Of a DNA stretch of 64,000 nt, positions 55,500-62,096 are shown in pieces. Position 1 is the stretch's first letter. Each line of letters begins with the position of its first letter. Source of the stretch: a virus; the IMG/VR virus record IMGVR_UViG_3300030012_002828, positions 29,844-93,843 of that record; one strand, written 5' to 3'. A model generated the notes under the pieces. That model saw nothing but the letters and a program-made list of their open reading frames with translations. It made no database searches and was not told where the DNA came from. The translations under genes were made by a program, and so were the position numbers.

Positions 55500-55720
55500 A
55501 TTTTCTCACCTACTTTCCTAAATACTTTTCTTACTGAGGATTTAACCTCATGATAAATCCCTTTTGATTTGGGACTTCCTGAAACTGTAATTAACTTTAC
55601 AGTACTTGTCTTTGGGTTCATTACCCTAATTTTAATGTGTTTGCCGATTTGAAAATCAACAATCTTTACATTTAGGGTTTCTATTGCACTCATCATCTTT
55701 TTTATATCTTTTGAGTTCAA
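55496..55720 (-). CDS. Small basic protein, possibly HicA-like
   Basis: 74 residues; the TTG at 55720 has GAGGTGG upstream and overlaps the preceding stop (TTGA). The strand pattern 'KHIKIRVMNP' with 'KLITVSGSPKSKGIYHEVKS' and a final basic helix is like the HicA/double-stranded-RNA-binding fold. The usual catalytic His in the second strand is present only loosely (His26). A HicB-like gene lies 5 kb away on the other strand. Low certainty. Confidence 0.4.
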   Translation of the reverse strand: MNSKDIKKMMSAIETLNVKIVDFQIGKHIKIRVMNPKTSTVKLITVSGSPKSKGIYHEVKSSVRKVFRKVGEKI

Positions 55721-56040
55721 TTTTCCACCTCTATTCCCTTTGCACCATATTTTGCACAATAAGCATTGAAAGATATAATATTTGCAATACTGTCAATTCT
55801 TATTAGTTGATTATTTGCTCTTTTGTCATGGTATTGTTTAGCAAATTCTGTAAGTATAACCTCACATAATTCTGCGGGTAGCCATACTTCCCATTCAGTT
55901 TCAAAAACATGAAGAAATGCGCCAACCAATCCTTCTTCTCTTTCAATTCTTATTAGATTCTTTTCGTATTTTTTCTCATCCCTTAGTTCTTTAAACTTTT
56001 TAGGTAAATAACATAATGCTTTCCATAGTTCTCTAATCAT
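55717..56040 (-). CDS. Hypothetical protein
   Basis: 107 residues, mainly helical and charged at the N terminus, with 'FETEWEVWLPAELCEVILTE' in the middle. No motif known. Coupled at both ends to its neighbours. Confidence 0.5.
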   Translation of the reverse strand: MIRELWKALCYLPKKFKELRDEKKYEKNLIRIEREEGLVGAFLHVFETEWEVWLPAELCEVILTEFAKQYHDKRANNQLIRIDSIANIISFNAYCAKYGAKGIEVEN

Positions 56041-56444
56041 TCAAAGTTCGCCTCCTTCTGGAAATAAATAAAAATATCTTTTGCATGAGCAAAAGTTTGT
56101 TTAGAATTTTTACCATTTTGATATGGAATATTCCTATGTAAATAATTGTTCAATTTTTCTATAATGTAATAGTTTTTCCATTCAAGATAATCTTCAGGGT
56201 CAGTTAAATTTCTTGGATTAATCCACCATGAATGAGTGTGTCTAACTTCTTTGTCATCTACTTCTGATAACCATTCTTTTAATAAAGTTTCAAACCCTTT
56301 ATGTTGAACGGGATATTTCATAAAATGCATTGGATGTGCATGATTTACCCATTCTATATAATCTTCTTTTTTATTTTTTCCCAATGCTATTCTTGCAATT
56401 TCAATAAATTCTTCATAGCCATCTTCTCTTCTCCAAAAACTCAT
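56037..56444 (-). CDS. Hypothetical protein
   Basis: 135 residues from the ATG with GAGG upstream; the longer in-frame extension runs into the terminator hairpin and is rejected. Trp/His/Tyr rich ('SWWINPRNLTDPEDYLEWKN'). No family recognised. Confidence 0.5.
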   Translation of the reverse strand: MSFWRREDGYEEFIEIARIALGKNKKEDYIEWVNHAHPMHFMKYPVQHKGFETLLKEWLSEVDDKEVRHTHSWWINPRNLTDPEDYLEWKNYYIIEKLNNYLHRNIPYQNGKNSKQTFAHAKDIFIYFQKEANFE

Positions 56445-56460
56445 AATAAATTCCTCAAAT

Positions 56461-56499
56461 AAAAAAAGCCCCCACCGATTCCGAAGAATCAGCAGGGGC
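56461..56499 (-). terminator. Bacterial-style intrinsic terminator with UUCG loop
   Basis: On the minus strand GCCCCTGCTGATTC pairs with GAATCGGTGGGGGC (14 base pairs including G-T wobbles) around a TTCG tetraloop, followed by seven T. It lies just after the beta-grasp protein gene and before the next start, so it ends that gene's transcript. The clearest terminator of the window. Confidence 0.8.
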
Positions 56500-56558
56500 A
56501 TTAATACTAATTACTCGTAATTAGTGTGCTTATAATAATTTATATTACAAAATCTAAT

Positions 56559-56783
56559 TTAGAATCCGTCATCGAAGTCTTCACAACCACCAACAATTGC
56601 TTGAGCCAATACGACTTCATCAACCGCATTAAAATCAATGTTAGCAATTTCTTCTCTTGTAACCAATTCTCCATCAACATAAGCCCAATGGGTAGGATGG
56701 TCAATTATTTGGTCAAGTGCTTCACTTGCACTTAGAGTTAGTTCTGTGTGTCCTGTTTCATTCAATATTGTTATTTTTACCAT
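56559..56783 (-). CDS. Ubiquitin-like beta-grasp protein with internal Gly-Gly
   Basis: 74 residues. Predicted order strand ('VKITILNETG'), strand ('TELTLSAS'), helix ('EALDQIID'), strand ('WAYVDGELV') and final strand 'DEVVLAQAIVGG' follows the MoaD/ThiS/SAMP/ubiquitin layout; the end is like the 'DEVxLxxxVxGG' of archaeal SAMPs. Gly65-Gly66 are followed by eight residues (CEDFDDGF), so the tail would have to be removed to expose Gly-Gly. The JAMM protease and the E1-like enzyme of this genome would fit that task. The gene has its own terminator. Fold is inferred from pattern. Confidence 0.6.
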   Translation of the reverse strand: MVKITILNETGHTELTLSASEALDQIIDHPTHWAYVDGELVTREEIANIDFNAVDEVVLAQAIVGGCEDFDDGF

Positions 56784-56799
56784 TTTTTCACTTCCTTAT

Positions 56800-57114
56800 T
56801 TATTCTTCATTCCATAGTGGAGTTCCGTTTTCAGATAGAGTTCCGCCACTTGTAATATGTTTTACAATTGCTTTTTCCATCTTCCTTCGTGTACTATCCA
56901 TTCTCTTTTCACTTACAACATTCAAGTTAGATAGAGTGGTTAGAGTTTGATTGATGAAATCCTTTGCCAATTCAAATTGTGCATTTTGGTTTTCGTCAAG
57001 ATATACTCCACCTGTTGCACGACTCATAATTCTACGGAGTTCAAAATCCGTAATAAGTCCTGCTTCTACCTGTTCTTTCAACATTGTTTCCAATTCATTT
57101 ACATTCTTGCTCAT
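56800..57114 (-). CDS. Hypothetical helical protein
   Basis: 104 residues from the ATG with GGAAGTG upstream. Almost entirely helical, with a Gly/Thr-rich C-terminal loop. It lies next to the beta-grasp gene and in the same direction, 16 bases apart, so the two are probably co-transcribed. No motif known. Confidence 0.5.
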   Translation of the reverse strand: MSKNVNELETMLKEQVEAGLITDFELRRIMSRATGGVYLDENQNAQFELAKDFINQTLTTLSNLNVVSEKRMDSTRRKMEKAIVKHITSGGTLSENGTPLWNEE

Positions 57115-57266
57115 TTCTTCACTTCCTTTGTGTTTGGACTTAAGGCAGTTCCTCACCATATTTACATAATAAACTGAGTCTATAAAGATTCTTGTAAATT
57201 ATGTCTGCTATAATGATAATTTATCATCATATTAAACCGCACATATTGTACAGTTTTAGAATCGCA

Positions 57267-57500
57267 TCATTTTTTCATTCTCCATATCTTTGTATCGTAT
57301 GTACTTAGAGTAATACTCGAAACTTTTCTTGTTTCAACCTTTTCAAAGTATGGGGTTTTGGCTAATACATTACACAATGCTGATGTCGTTATTCCATTTT
57401 TATCTATTCGATTAATGTGGGCATAAATTTCCATTGTAGATTTTTCACCATTCTCTTCTAAAAACTTAACAATCTTTTTCTTAATTCTTTTGTATTTCAT
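57267..57500 (-). CDS. Winged-helix DNA-binding protein
   Basis: 77 residues with the pattern of a winged helix-turn-helix: 'IVKFLEENGEKSTMEIYAHI' then 'ITTSALCNVLAKTPYFEKVE' and a wing strand. Basic at both ends. A candidate viral transcription regulator, possibly acting on the palindromes at 58.9-62.5 kb, though nothing links them directly. Confidence 0.6.
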   Translation of the reverse strand: MKYKRIKKKIVKFLEENGEKSTMEIYAHINRIDKNGITTSALCNVLAKTPYFEKVETRKVSSITLSTYDTKIWRMKK

Positions 57501-57504
57501 TTAA

Positions 57505-57675
57505 TCACCTTTGCCATATAATGCCTGTATGAGAATTACCGCATTTACAACAAACTGATTTACTAAAAAGAACACTTTTCGTATCGTCATAAAATCTTTC
57601 TATATCAAGTTCCCCATTACATTTTTCCCATGCAATACCTGAACCTAATTCACCATATTTTTTCTCACACTTCAT
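57505..57675 (-). CDS. Small zinc-ribbon-like protein (56 residues)
   Basis: ATG 57675 to TGA 57505, start inside the end of the preceding gene. Two Cys in the N-terminal half and 'SVCCKCGNSHTG' near the end. Short, in line with neighbours and coupled to them, so likely expressed. Confidence 0.5.
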   Translation of the reverse strand: MKCEKKYGELGSGIAWEKCNGELDIERFYDDTKSVLFSKSVCCKCGNSHTGIIWQR

Positions 57676-57907
57676 CTTCTTCACCTTGTAGATTAGACAC
57701 TATTTTTTCTATATCATTAACTAAGTTTTTAACTACTTCAAGTTTGTCATCTATATTTTCTTTCCACTTTTTAAGTTGCTCGGCTTTTCTAATCAAGTTT
57801 CTACCATCTACTAAACATTCAGTACATAGAAACTTTTCACCTATACTTAATTTGCAATTACAAAAAGCACAGTTAATCAGTTTGGGTTTTATTATTTTCT
57901 TCTTCAT
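57665..57907 (-). CDS. Small zinc-binding coiled-coil protein
   Basis: 80 residues from the ATG with GAGG upstream: 'NCAFCNCKLSIGEKFLCTEC' forms a two-CxxC zinc knuckle, followed by a helical coiled coil to the acidic end. Function unknown. Confidence 0.5.
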   Translation of the reverse strand: MKKKIIKPKLINCAFCNCKLSIGEKFLCTECLVDGRNLIRKAEQLKKWKENIDDKLEVVKNLVNDIEKIVSNLQGEEDEV

Positions 57908-58046
57908 ATTCATTCCTCATTTGTTTTGCAATTGCTTTACATTTGTGCCAATTGCCTGCACGACCATTACAAAATATATACCAAGCGATTTTATCTTCGC
58001 TAAATCCATTTTCTAACATATAGTGAATCTTTTTCATTTTGCCCAC
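57873..58046 (-). CDS. Small hypothetical protein (57 residues)
   Basis: GTG 58046 has GGGAGGAATAACC upstream; ends at TAA 57873, overlapping the next gene in another frame. Helical, with 'WYIFCNGRAGNWHKCKAIAK'. The ribosome site is among the strongest in this block. Confidence 0.55.
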   Translation of the reverse strand: MGKMKKIHYMLENGFSEDKIAWYIFCNGRAGNWHKCKAIAKQMRNEYEEENNKTQTD

Positions 58047-58048
58047 GG

Positions 58049-58312
58049 TTATTCCTCCCTAATTTGAATTAATAGTAATGCGAGATAACCAATTAAATCT
58101 TTGACAACATCTTCATCAGATTCCATACTATCATTACCTTGCATTAATCTATTGAGTTTATCATCAATTCTAATTCTTAGCCCTTCGTCAATTCCTGCTT
58201 TTGAAAAAACCCTAATTGGGTTCATCACAGAATCGCCATATTGTTCATTCTTTTGAATTAGGAAATCCCTAATTTCATCCATCGTTTCTTTTATTTTCTT
58301 TTTTGTTTCCAT
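58049..58312 (-). CDS. DUF1599/Nmad1-like nucleotide-associated protein
   Basis: 87 residues. 'KNEQYGDSVMNPIRVFSK', then 'RIRIDDKLNRLMQG' and 'DEDVVKDLIGYLALLLIQIR' match the small all-helical family (DUF1599, nucleotide modification associated domain 1) that is common in phages and related in pattern to MazG-type nucleotide pyrophosphatases. First gene of the minus-strand block, next to the candidate origin. Confidence 0.65.
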   Translation of the reverse strand: METKKKIKETMDEIRDFLIQKNEQYGDSVMNPIRVFSKAGIDEGLRIRIDDKLNRLMQGNDSMESDEDVVKDLIGYLALLLIQIREE

Positions 58313-58652
58313 ACAACCACAACATTCCTTGTCTTTTTCATTTAATTCAAAACTTTATCTGATACAAATTGTAGGCTTTTCCCATTATCCCATAGTACAA
58401 AATGTATGAGATAATATTTTGCATAAGATAATTCAGTTTTCTTAATCATTTTGATACCTTTTCCCATTATCCCACTTTTCCCACACTTTGCCCCTCTCAC
58501 ATATATACACAAATATATACACAAATAGAGAGAGAAGTAAGGTAAGTAAGTAAGAAAGAAAAGGGAAAAGGGGAAAAGATACTAAAATAAACATAATGAT
58601 TAATATAATACAATTATCTATAACAAAATGTTTTCTCATAAGAATGGGAAAA

Positions 58653-58668
58653 GATGGGAATTCCCATC
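58653..58668. repeat. Perfect 16-base palindrome GATGGGAATTCCCATC
   Basis: It is flanked on both sides by GGGAAAA, and related half-sites (TTCCCAT, GGGAAAAG) recur over the preceding 300 bases. Candidate site for an origin-binding or regulatory protein. Confidence 0.6.
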
Positions 58669-58765
58669 GGGAAAATTATCTAATACAAAATGACTTAGTT
58701 CTATTAACAGAATAAAGATGAAGTAGAATAATGAATTATAAATATATTCAACCTATTAGATATAG

Positions 58766-58773
58766 TTTATATA
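58766..58773. promoter_or_regulatory. TATA-box-like TTTATATA
   Basis: Matches the archaeal TATA consensus. There is no adjacent gene start within 200 bases on either strand, so it may drive a non-coding or origin-related transcript, or be chance in AT-rich sequence. Confidence 0.3.
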
Positions 58774-58939
58774 TTGTCTTGGTTATTGTTACATAAATAA
58801 AGCAAAACATTTGAAATATTTTTGATACTATCGAGTAAAAATCGACGCACAATCCGACCCCGACCCACTTATAAGGGGTAGCCCTCTCCTGCTGACCCTG
58901 CCATATGAAGATGTAGAACAATATCCATAAGTTTTACAA

Positions 58940-58947
58940 CCATATGG
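58940..58947. repeat. CCATATGG palindrome, copy 1
   Basis: In the context ACAACCATATGGTTAC. First of nine exact copies between 58.9 and 62.5 kb; the degenerate CCATATGA lies 38 bases before it. Downstream of the micro-ORF at 59053-59073 (minus strand). Confidence 0.7.
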
Positions 58948-59052
58948 TTACTAATAATAATCAATTATAATAGCGATTCTTTGAAAAAGCGTAAGAAACC
59001 CCGAAGGGTGGTGAATTTTACGCAGATTCACCAAAAACTGCCGTGATTCTAA

Positions 59053-59073
59053 TCACTCATCATCATCAAACAT
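59053..59073 (-). CDS. Micro-ORF, peptide MFDDDE
   Basis: Six codons plus stop. Its ATG overlaps the TAA of the 59.1-59.6 kb gene (TAATG) and GAGGTG stands seven bases upstream. Followed by a hairpin (GGTGAAT/ATTCACC) and the CCATATGG at 58940. Same peptide and layout as the array at 61.7-62.0 kb. Confidence 0.45.
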   Translation of the reverse strand: MFDDDE

Positions 59074-59555
59074 TACTCGACACCTCTTTTTGGGATTTGG
59101 GATTGGTCACGCCATAGTGAACCATTGTCTTTGGCTTGCATAGTCCAATTTTTGATATTTTTCTCATTCATTCTAACAGCGTATGATTTACCGCTTGCAT
59201 CAATGTATTCCTTACCCTTAACTTTGAAAGTGGGCTTGATAGGTAGAGCATTCCAATATTTTTCGTTCATAGAATCCATTGAATCAGCGTCTTTCTTAAT
59301 TTGCTTAGTAGTTTCGTCATCAAGTTTCTTCAAAGGCCAACCTTCAAAATTCATTTTATGCCATTCCGAATACAGGGTATCAAAAGAAGTTAGTCTATGC
59401 TTAGCAAATTTTCGACCTCTATTGATAGTATTTTGAGTATATTCATAGGTATCAATATCCTCTTCTGTTTCCGCAGGGTTCTCTTTCATATAGGCTTCAA
59501 GAGGTGCTACGAATAATTCGTAACCCTCGTCTGTTTCGTATTTGTTTTTACTCAT
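59073..59555 (-). CDS. Hypothetical protein
   Basis: 160 residues from the ATG at 59555. Charged, with 'FEGWPLKKLDDETTKQIKKD' and Trp near the end. No motif known. Divergent from the gene at 59.7 kb, with a palindrome-bearing promoter region between the two. Confidence 0.5.
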   Translation of the reverse strand: MSKNKYETDEGYELFVAPLEAYMKENPAETEEDIDTYEYTQNTINRGRKFAKHRLTSFDTLYSEWHKMNFEGWPLKKLDDETTKQIKKDADSMDSMNEKYWNALPIKPTFKVKGKEYIDASGKSYAVRMNEKNIKNWTMQAKDNGSLWRDQSQIPKRGVE

Positions 59556-59592
59556 GGTTATTACCACATAATAACATTAGTTTACAGGTATA

Positions 59593-59639
59593 GGGTATTC
59601 CCCAAAGATGCAACCATATGGTAATACTTTGAATTACCC
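59593..59639. promoter_or_regulatory. Large inverted repeat around CCATATGG (copy 2) between divergent genes
   Basis: GGGTATTC and GAATTACCC, and inside them CAAAG/CTTTG, frame CCATATGG at 59614-59621. It is the only gap between two divergent genes and so likely controls both. A related stretch (TTACCACATAATA ... ACCCCAAAGAT ... CCATATGG) recurs at 62344-62404. Confidence 0.6.
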
Positions 59640-59711
59640 TGAATAATAATAAATCCTAAGATTATGTGCTGTGAAAAAATATACAGCGCAAAAAACATAG
59701 GAGAAATAATT

Positions 59712-60347
59712 ATGGCTAAGAAAACAGAAAAGAAAGAAAAAGATTTGTCAATGACTGACGAAGCATGGAATAAAAGAGTAGGTAGAATTGAAGAATTCTT
59801 ATCCCATGAAGGGAATCAAGAATTTCTAAATTCTTCCGATGATATTATTGATGCTGTCGAATTGATACAAATGAATATCCGTAGAGGAAACAGAAATGCT
59901 ACAAAGCGGAAGAATTTGTGGAATCAAATTTTGATTGAAGGTAGAGATTGGACAACAGAAAAGCAAGAATTACTTGCTATTGATTGGCCTGTTGCTGTCG
60001 GAAAAGAATCAAATTTGCCTGCTCACGCTCAAGCAAGTTTGAAAGAAATGAAGAAATTGGTTCAAGAAGCATACGCAGAATTTTGGAATTCAAATCCAAT
60101 TATTCAAATGACATCTGTTATTTCTGATAGAAATAAACAATTAGGTGGTTCACCATTTGAAAATGGTTTAGAATTTGGCGAAGGTCGAGGTGTAGCAGTA
60201 AATCAAAGATTTGTGAAATATTTCACCGATGGTAGATGGGATGGAAATTTCAATCTTGAAGACGGATTTGCTATTAAACCACCACTACCTGTTGAAAATG
60301 CAACATCAGAAGAAAAAACCGATGAAGGTGAATCTGATGATTCGTGA
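59712..60347 (+). CDS. Hypothetical protein, possibly abundant early protein
   Basis: 211 residues from ATG 59712, which has GGAG upstream; the earlier in-frame ATG at 59664 lacks a ribosome site. Lys/Glu-rich N terminus, helical centre, a Gly-rich patch ('ENGLEFGEGRGVAVNQRF') and an acidic Ser/Asp tail. No domain recognised. Starts 90 bases after the CCATATGG inverted repeat. Confidence 0.5.
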   Translation: MAKKTEKKEKDLSMTDEAWNKRVGRIEEFLSHEGNQEFLNSSDDIIDAVELIQMNIRRGNRNATKRKNLWNQILIEGRDWTTEKQELLAIDWPVAVGKESNLPAHAQASLKEMKKLVQEAYAEFWNSNPIIQMTSVISDRNKQLGGSPFENGLEFGEGRGVAVNQRFVKYFTDGRWDGNFNLEDGFAIKPPLPVENATSEEKTDEGESDDS

Positions 60348-60600
60348 GGATGAAGATTAATTCCCCGCCCAGTTTTGAGCAAAACTAACCCAAAAATTGC
60401 TTCAGTTAGATTTCTGTAAAAAATCACCCATGAAGAGTTTGTAAACTTAAATCATCAGGCTGTTTTTCGTTTTTCATCAATCGCAAGTGTTCATCAATTG
60501 CAAGTGTCAATACCTCCGGCATTAAAAAAATCTGAAAAGATTTTCTCTTCACCTTTTTTATATTTATTTTATTTTATTTTTTTTATTTTTTTTAGGGTTG
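60348..60600. other. Gap with terminator-like hairpin, tandem repeat and T-rich tract
   Basis: AGTTTTGAGCAAAACT (about 60371) can form a short hairpin after the upstream gene. Two tandem 17-base copies of TCATCAATYGCAAGTGT lie at 60474-60507, and a run of about 50 bases of mostly T follows at 60545-60595. No gene seen. Confidence 0.45.
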
Positions 60601-60635
60601 TTCAAAGTACAACCATATGGTAAGGCTACTTTGAA
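60601..60635. promoter_or_regulatory. Perfect 9-base inverted repeat around CCATATGG (copy 3)
   Basis: TTCAAAGTA and TACTTTGAA match over nine bases and enclose CCATATGG (60613-60620). It lies 45 bases before the start of the small plus-strand operon, where an operator or promoter element would be expected. Confidence 0.65.
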
Positions 60636-60680
60636 GCACGAACCATAAATCTGCTCAAATAAGATTATGCGGTAATTATT

Positions 60681-60890
60681 ATGCCTTTTTGGAAAAAGAA
60701 TATTGAAGAAGAAAAAAGCGAGCCTGTGCAAAAGAATTTTGTGGTCAAACTAAAACAAGACCGTTATAAAAATTGGATTTGTGAATCTGCAAGGGTTCAA
60801 GGTGATACAATTGATGAAGTGAAAGAAAACATGGAAGCACTAATTCAAGCGGTAATTGAGAAAACAAATGAAGTAAATGGAGATGAATAA
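60681..60890 (+). CDS. HicB-like protein
   Basis: 69 residues: 'FVVKLKQDRYKNWICESARV' then 'QGDTIDEVKENMEALIQAVI', the strand-strand-helix pattern of the HicB partial RNase H-like fold (GDT-x-x-E). HicB proteins usually neutralise HicA RNases. No adjacent hicA is present; a possible HicA-like gene lies at 55.5 kb. First gene of a five-gene overlapping operon. Confidence 0.6.
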   Translation: MPFWKKNIEEEKSEPVQKNFVVKLKQDRYKNWICESARVQGDTIDEVKENMEALIQAVIEKTNEVNGDE

Positions 60891-60891
60891 A

Positions 60892-61119
60892 ATGGATAAA
60901 TACGATGAAGTAAAAGAAACAATAGAGCAAATAACAAGAGAACAGAAAAAAGTATATGAGGATTATTTTGATAATCAAATTAGAAAGTGGGTTTGGTATT
61001 GTTGTGGCGAAGGCTGCGTTAATATTACAGTTTCTAACCCACAAGACTCGGTTATTTTTGTAGATGCTGTAAGATATTTAGATTCAAATTGTAAAATGTT
61101 AGGTGAGAAAAATGAGTAA
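60892..61119 (+). CDS. Small hypothetical protein
   Basis: 75 residues from ATG 60892, with GGAGATG upstream inside the end of the HicB-like gene. Helical N terminus; 'WVWYCCGEGCVNITVS' in the middle contains three Cys. No function assigned. Confidence 0.5.
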   Translation: MDKYDEVKETIEQITREQKKVYEDYFDNQIRKWVWYCCGEGCVNITVSNPQDSVIFVDAVRYLDSNCKMLGEKNE

Positions 61120-61249
61120 AGTATTGGAAGAAGCACTAAGTAAAAGTCTTGAAATGTTAAAAATTGAAGAAAACCTTGCTTATCATAGATGGTTGAGAGC
61201 AAAACAAATGGTTGAATTGAAAAAATTGTTAGAGAGTGAGGAAGAATGA
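61112..61249 (+). CDS. Small helical protein (45 residues)
   Basis: ATG 61112 lies in GAGAAAAATGAG, overlapping the previous gene's end; its TGA overlaps the next ATG (ATGA). Leu/Glu/Lys-rich single helix. Kept because of the coupling on both sides. Confidence 0.5.
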   Translation: MSKVLEEALSKSLEMLKIEENLAYHRWLRAKQMVELKKLLESEEE

Positions 61250-61431
61250 AACACGATAAAAATAAACTGATTGCCATAATTCAAGAAATATGTGCGATAA
61301 TTTATTATCAGCAAGCATTGAAAAAACAAGATGAATGGTTAAATGCAAGAATAAAAGATGGATTGTGGAATTTAGAATTATGTGAAGATGAAGAATATGA
61401 AAATGGGTTTGTTATGGAGGGTGAAGAATGA
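61246..61431 (+). CDS. Small hypothetical protein
   Basis: 61 residues, helical, with an acidic C terminus ('LCEDEEYENGFVMEGEE'). Coupled to its neighbours by ATGA overlaps. No motif known. Confidence 0.5.
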   Translation: MKHDKNKLIAIIQEICAIIYYQQALKKQDEWLNARIKDGLWNLELCEDEEYENGFVMEGEE

Positions 61432-61616
61432 CTGTTTTTCAAAAAAGACATTATACTGCTATCGCTTTGATGCTTGCTAAATTAGATGTTGAAAATTTAA
61501 CTAAAAAAGACATCGTAGAAAAGATGTGCGAGTATTTCAAGGCTGATAATGATAAATTCGACGAAACGAAATTTAGATATGCAATAAAGGCATTTGCTTT
61601 AGATTATATTCTTTAG
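61428..61616 (+). CDS. Small conserved phage-type protein
   Basis: 62 residues, ATGA overlap with the gene before. 'FQKRHYTAIALMLAKL' and 'CEYFKADNDKFDETKFRYAI' form a pattern I know from small uncharacterised proteins of many tailed phages. Function unknown. Last gene of the operon; the micro-ORF array follows in the opposite direction. Confidence 0.55.
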   Translation: MTVFQKRHYTAIALMLAKLDVENLTKKDIVEKMCEYFKADNDKFDETKFRYAIKAFALDYIL

Positions 61617-61705
61617 TGATTACCCATCAGGTTTTTTCGGTATTTTTTCCTTAAAAAATAAATACCATTTTTTTATTTTTAAAAAATCTAAGGTAACTGC
61701 AAAGC

Positions 61706-61721
61706 GTTACCATATGGTAAC
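61706..61721. repeat. 16-base perfect palindrome GTTACCATATGGTAAC (copy 4)
   Basis: The longest perfect palindrome around CCATATGG. Marks the left end of the micro-ORF array. Confidence 0.7.
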
Positions 61722-61744
61722 AGATAATAATGTTCTTAACTTAA

Positions 61745-61768
61745 TCACTCATCATCGTCAAAGAACAT
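61745..61768 (-). CDS. Micro-ORF, peptide MFFDDDE
   Basis: Seven codons plus stop; GGAGGG lies nine bases upstream. Third unit of the array in the direction of transcription. Confidence 0.45.
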   Translation of the reverse strand: MFFDDDE

Positions 61769-61842
61769 ACTGTTCACCCTCCTGCGGTTCATAATATGCT
61801 AACGCATGAACCATATGGTAATATGTTTGGTAATAATACTAA

Positions 61843-61863
61843 TCACTCGTCATCGTCAAACAT
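61843..61863 (-). CDS. Micro-ORF, peptide MFDDDE
   Basis: Six codons plus stop; GGGGAGG lies seven bases upstream. Same peptide as at 59053 but with different codons (GAC GAT GAC against GAT GAT GAT). Confidence 0.45.
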   Translation of the reverse strand: MFDDDE

Positions 61864-61937
61864 TTAATTACCTCCCCTGTGGTGTCCATAGTCTACTATC
61901 GTGGACAACCATATGGTAATAAGAAAATAAACTAACA

Positions 61938-61958
61938 TCACTCACAATCATCAAACAT
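61938..61958 (-). CDS. Micro-ORF, peptide MFDDCE
   Basis: Six codons plus stop; GGAGGG lies nine bases upstream. First unit of the array; one Asp is replaced by Cys. Confidence 0.45.
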   Translation of the reverse strand: MFDDCE

Positions 61959-62096
61959 TCTTATTATCCCTCCTGCGGTAGAATATGCTTTCGCCTACCA
62001 TATGGTAAGTAAAAATTGTAGATTTGCGAAAATACGCACCCTAAAAAAAGCAAGAATCAGGACTCCGAAAAGCCCTAATTCCTGCAATTCCACCAA

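Larger units (their letters stand above)
58313..59050. other. Low-complexity, palindrome-rich region, candidate origin/control region
   Basis: 740 bases without a convincing gene, at the turn between the minus-strand block and the mixed region. It holds repeated TTCCCATTATCCCA (58377 and 58459 areas), GGGAAAAG runs, tandem ATATATACACAA, a purine run with GTAA repeats (about 58520-58575), the perfect palindrome at 58653-58668, a TATA-like TTTATATA at 58766 and hairpins at 58970-59040. Such features suit a replication origin and divergent promoters. Confidence 0.45.
61738..62005 (-). repeat. Tandem array of three hairpin/ribosome-site/micro-ORF units with CCATATGG
   Basis: Each unit of about 90-100 bases reads, on the minus strand: CCATATGG (61998, 61909, 61811), a hairpin whose left arm starts in the final GG of the palindrome (stems GGTAG/CTACC, GTCCA/TGGAC and GGTTCAT/ATGAACC), a strong ribosome site (GGAGGG or GGGGAGG), then ATG and five to six codons of acidic peptide, TGA. 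Stem sequences differ between units while the pairing is kept, which suggests selection on structure. No spacers or cas genes, so not CRISPR. Confidence 0.65.

Noticed and set aside
58340-58640. Minus-strand frames of 60-65 codons in the candidate origin
   Set aside because: Low-complexity products translated from tandem repeats, without ribosome sites.
61706-62005. CRISPR-like repeat array
   Set aside because: Only three units, with variable stem sequence, coding content and no constant spacer length; no cas genes nearby apart from a Cas4-like nuclease that belongs to the replication block.
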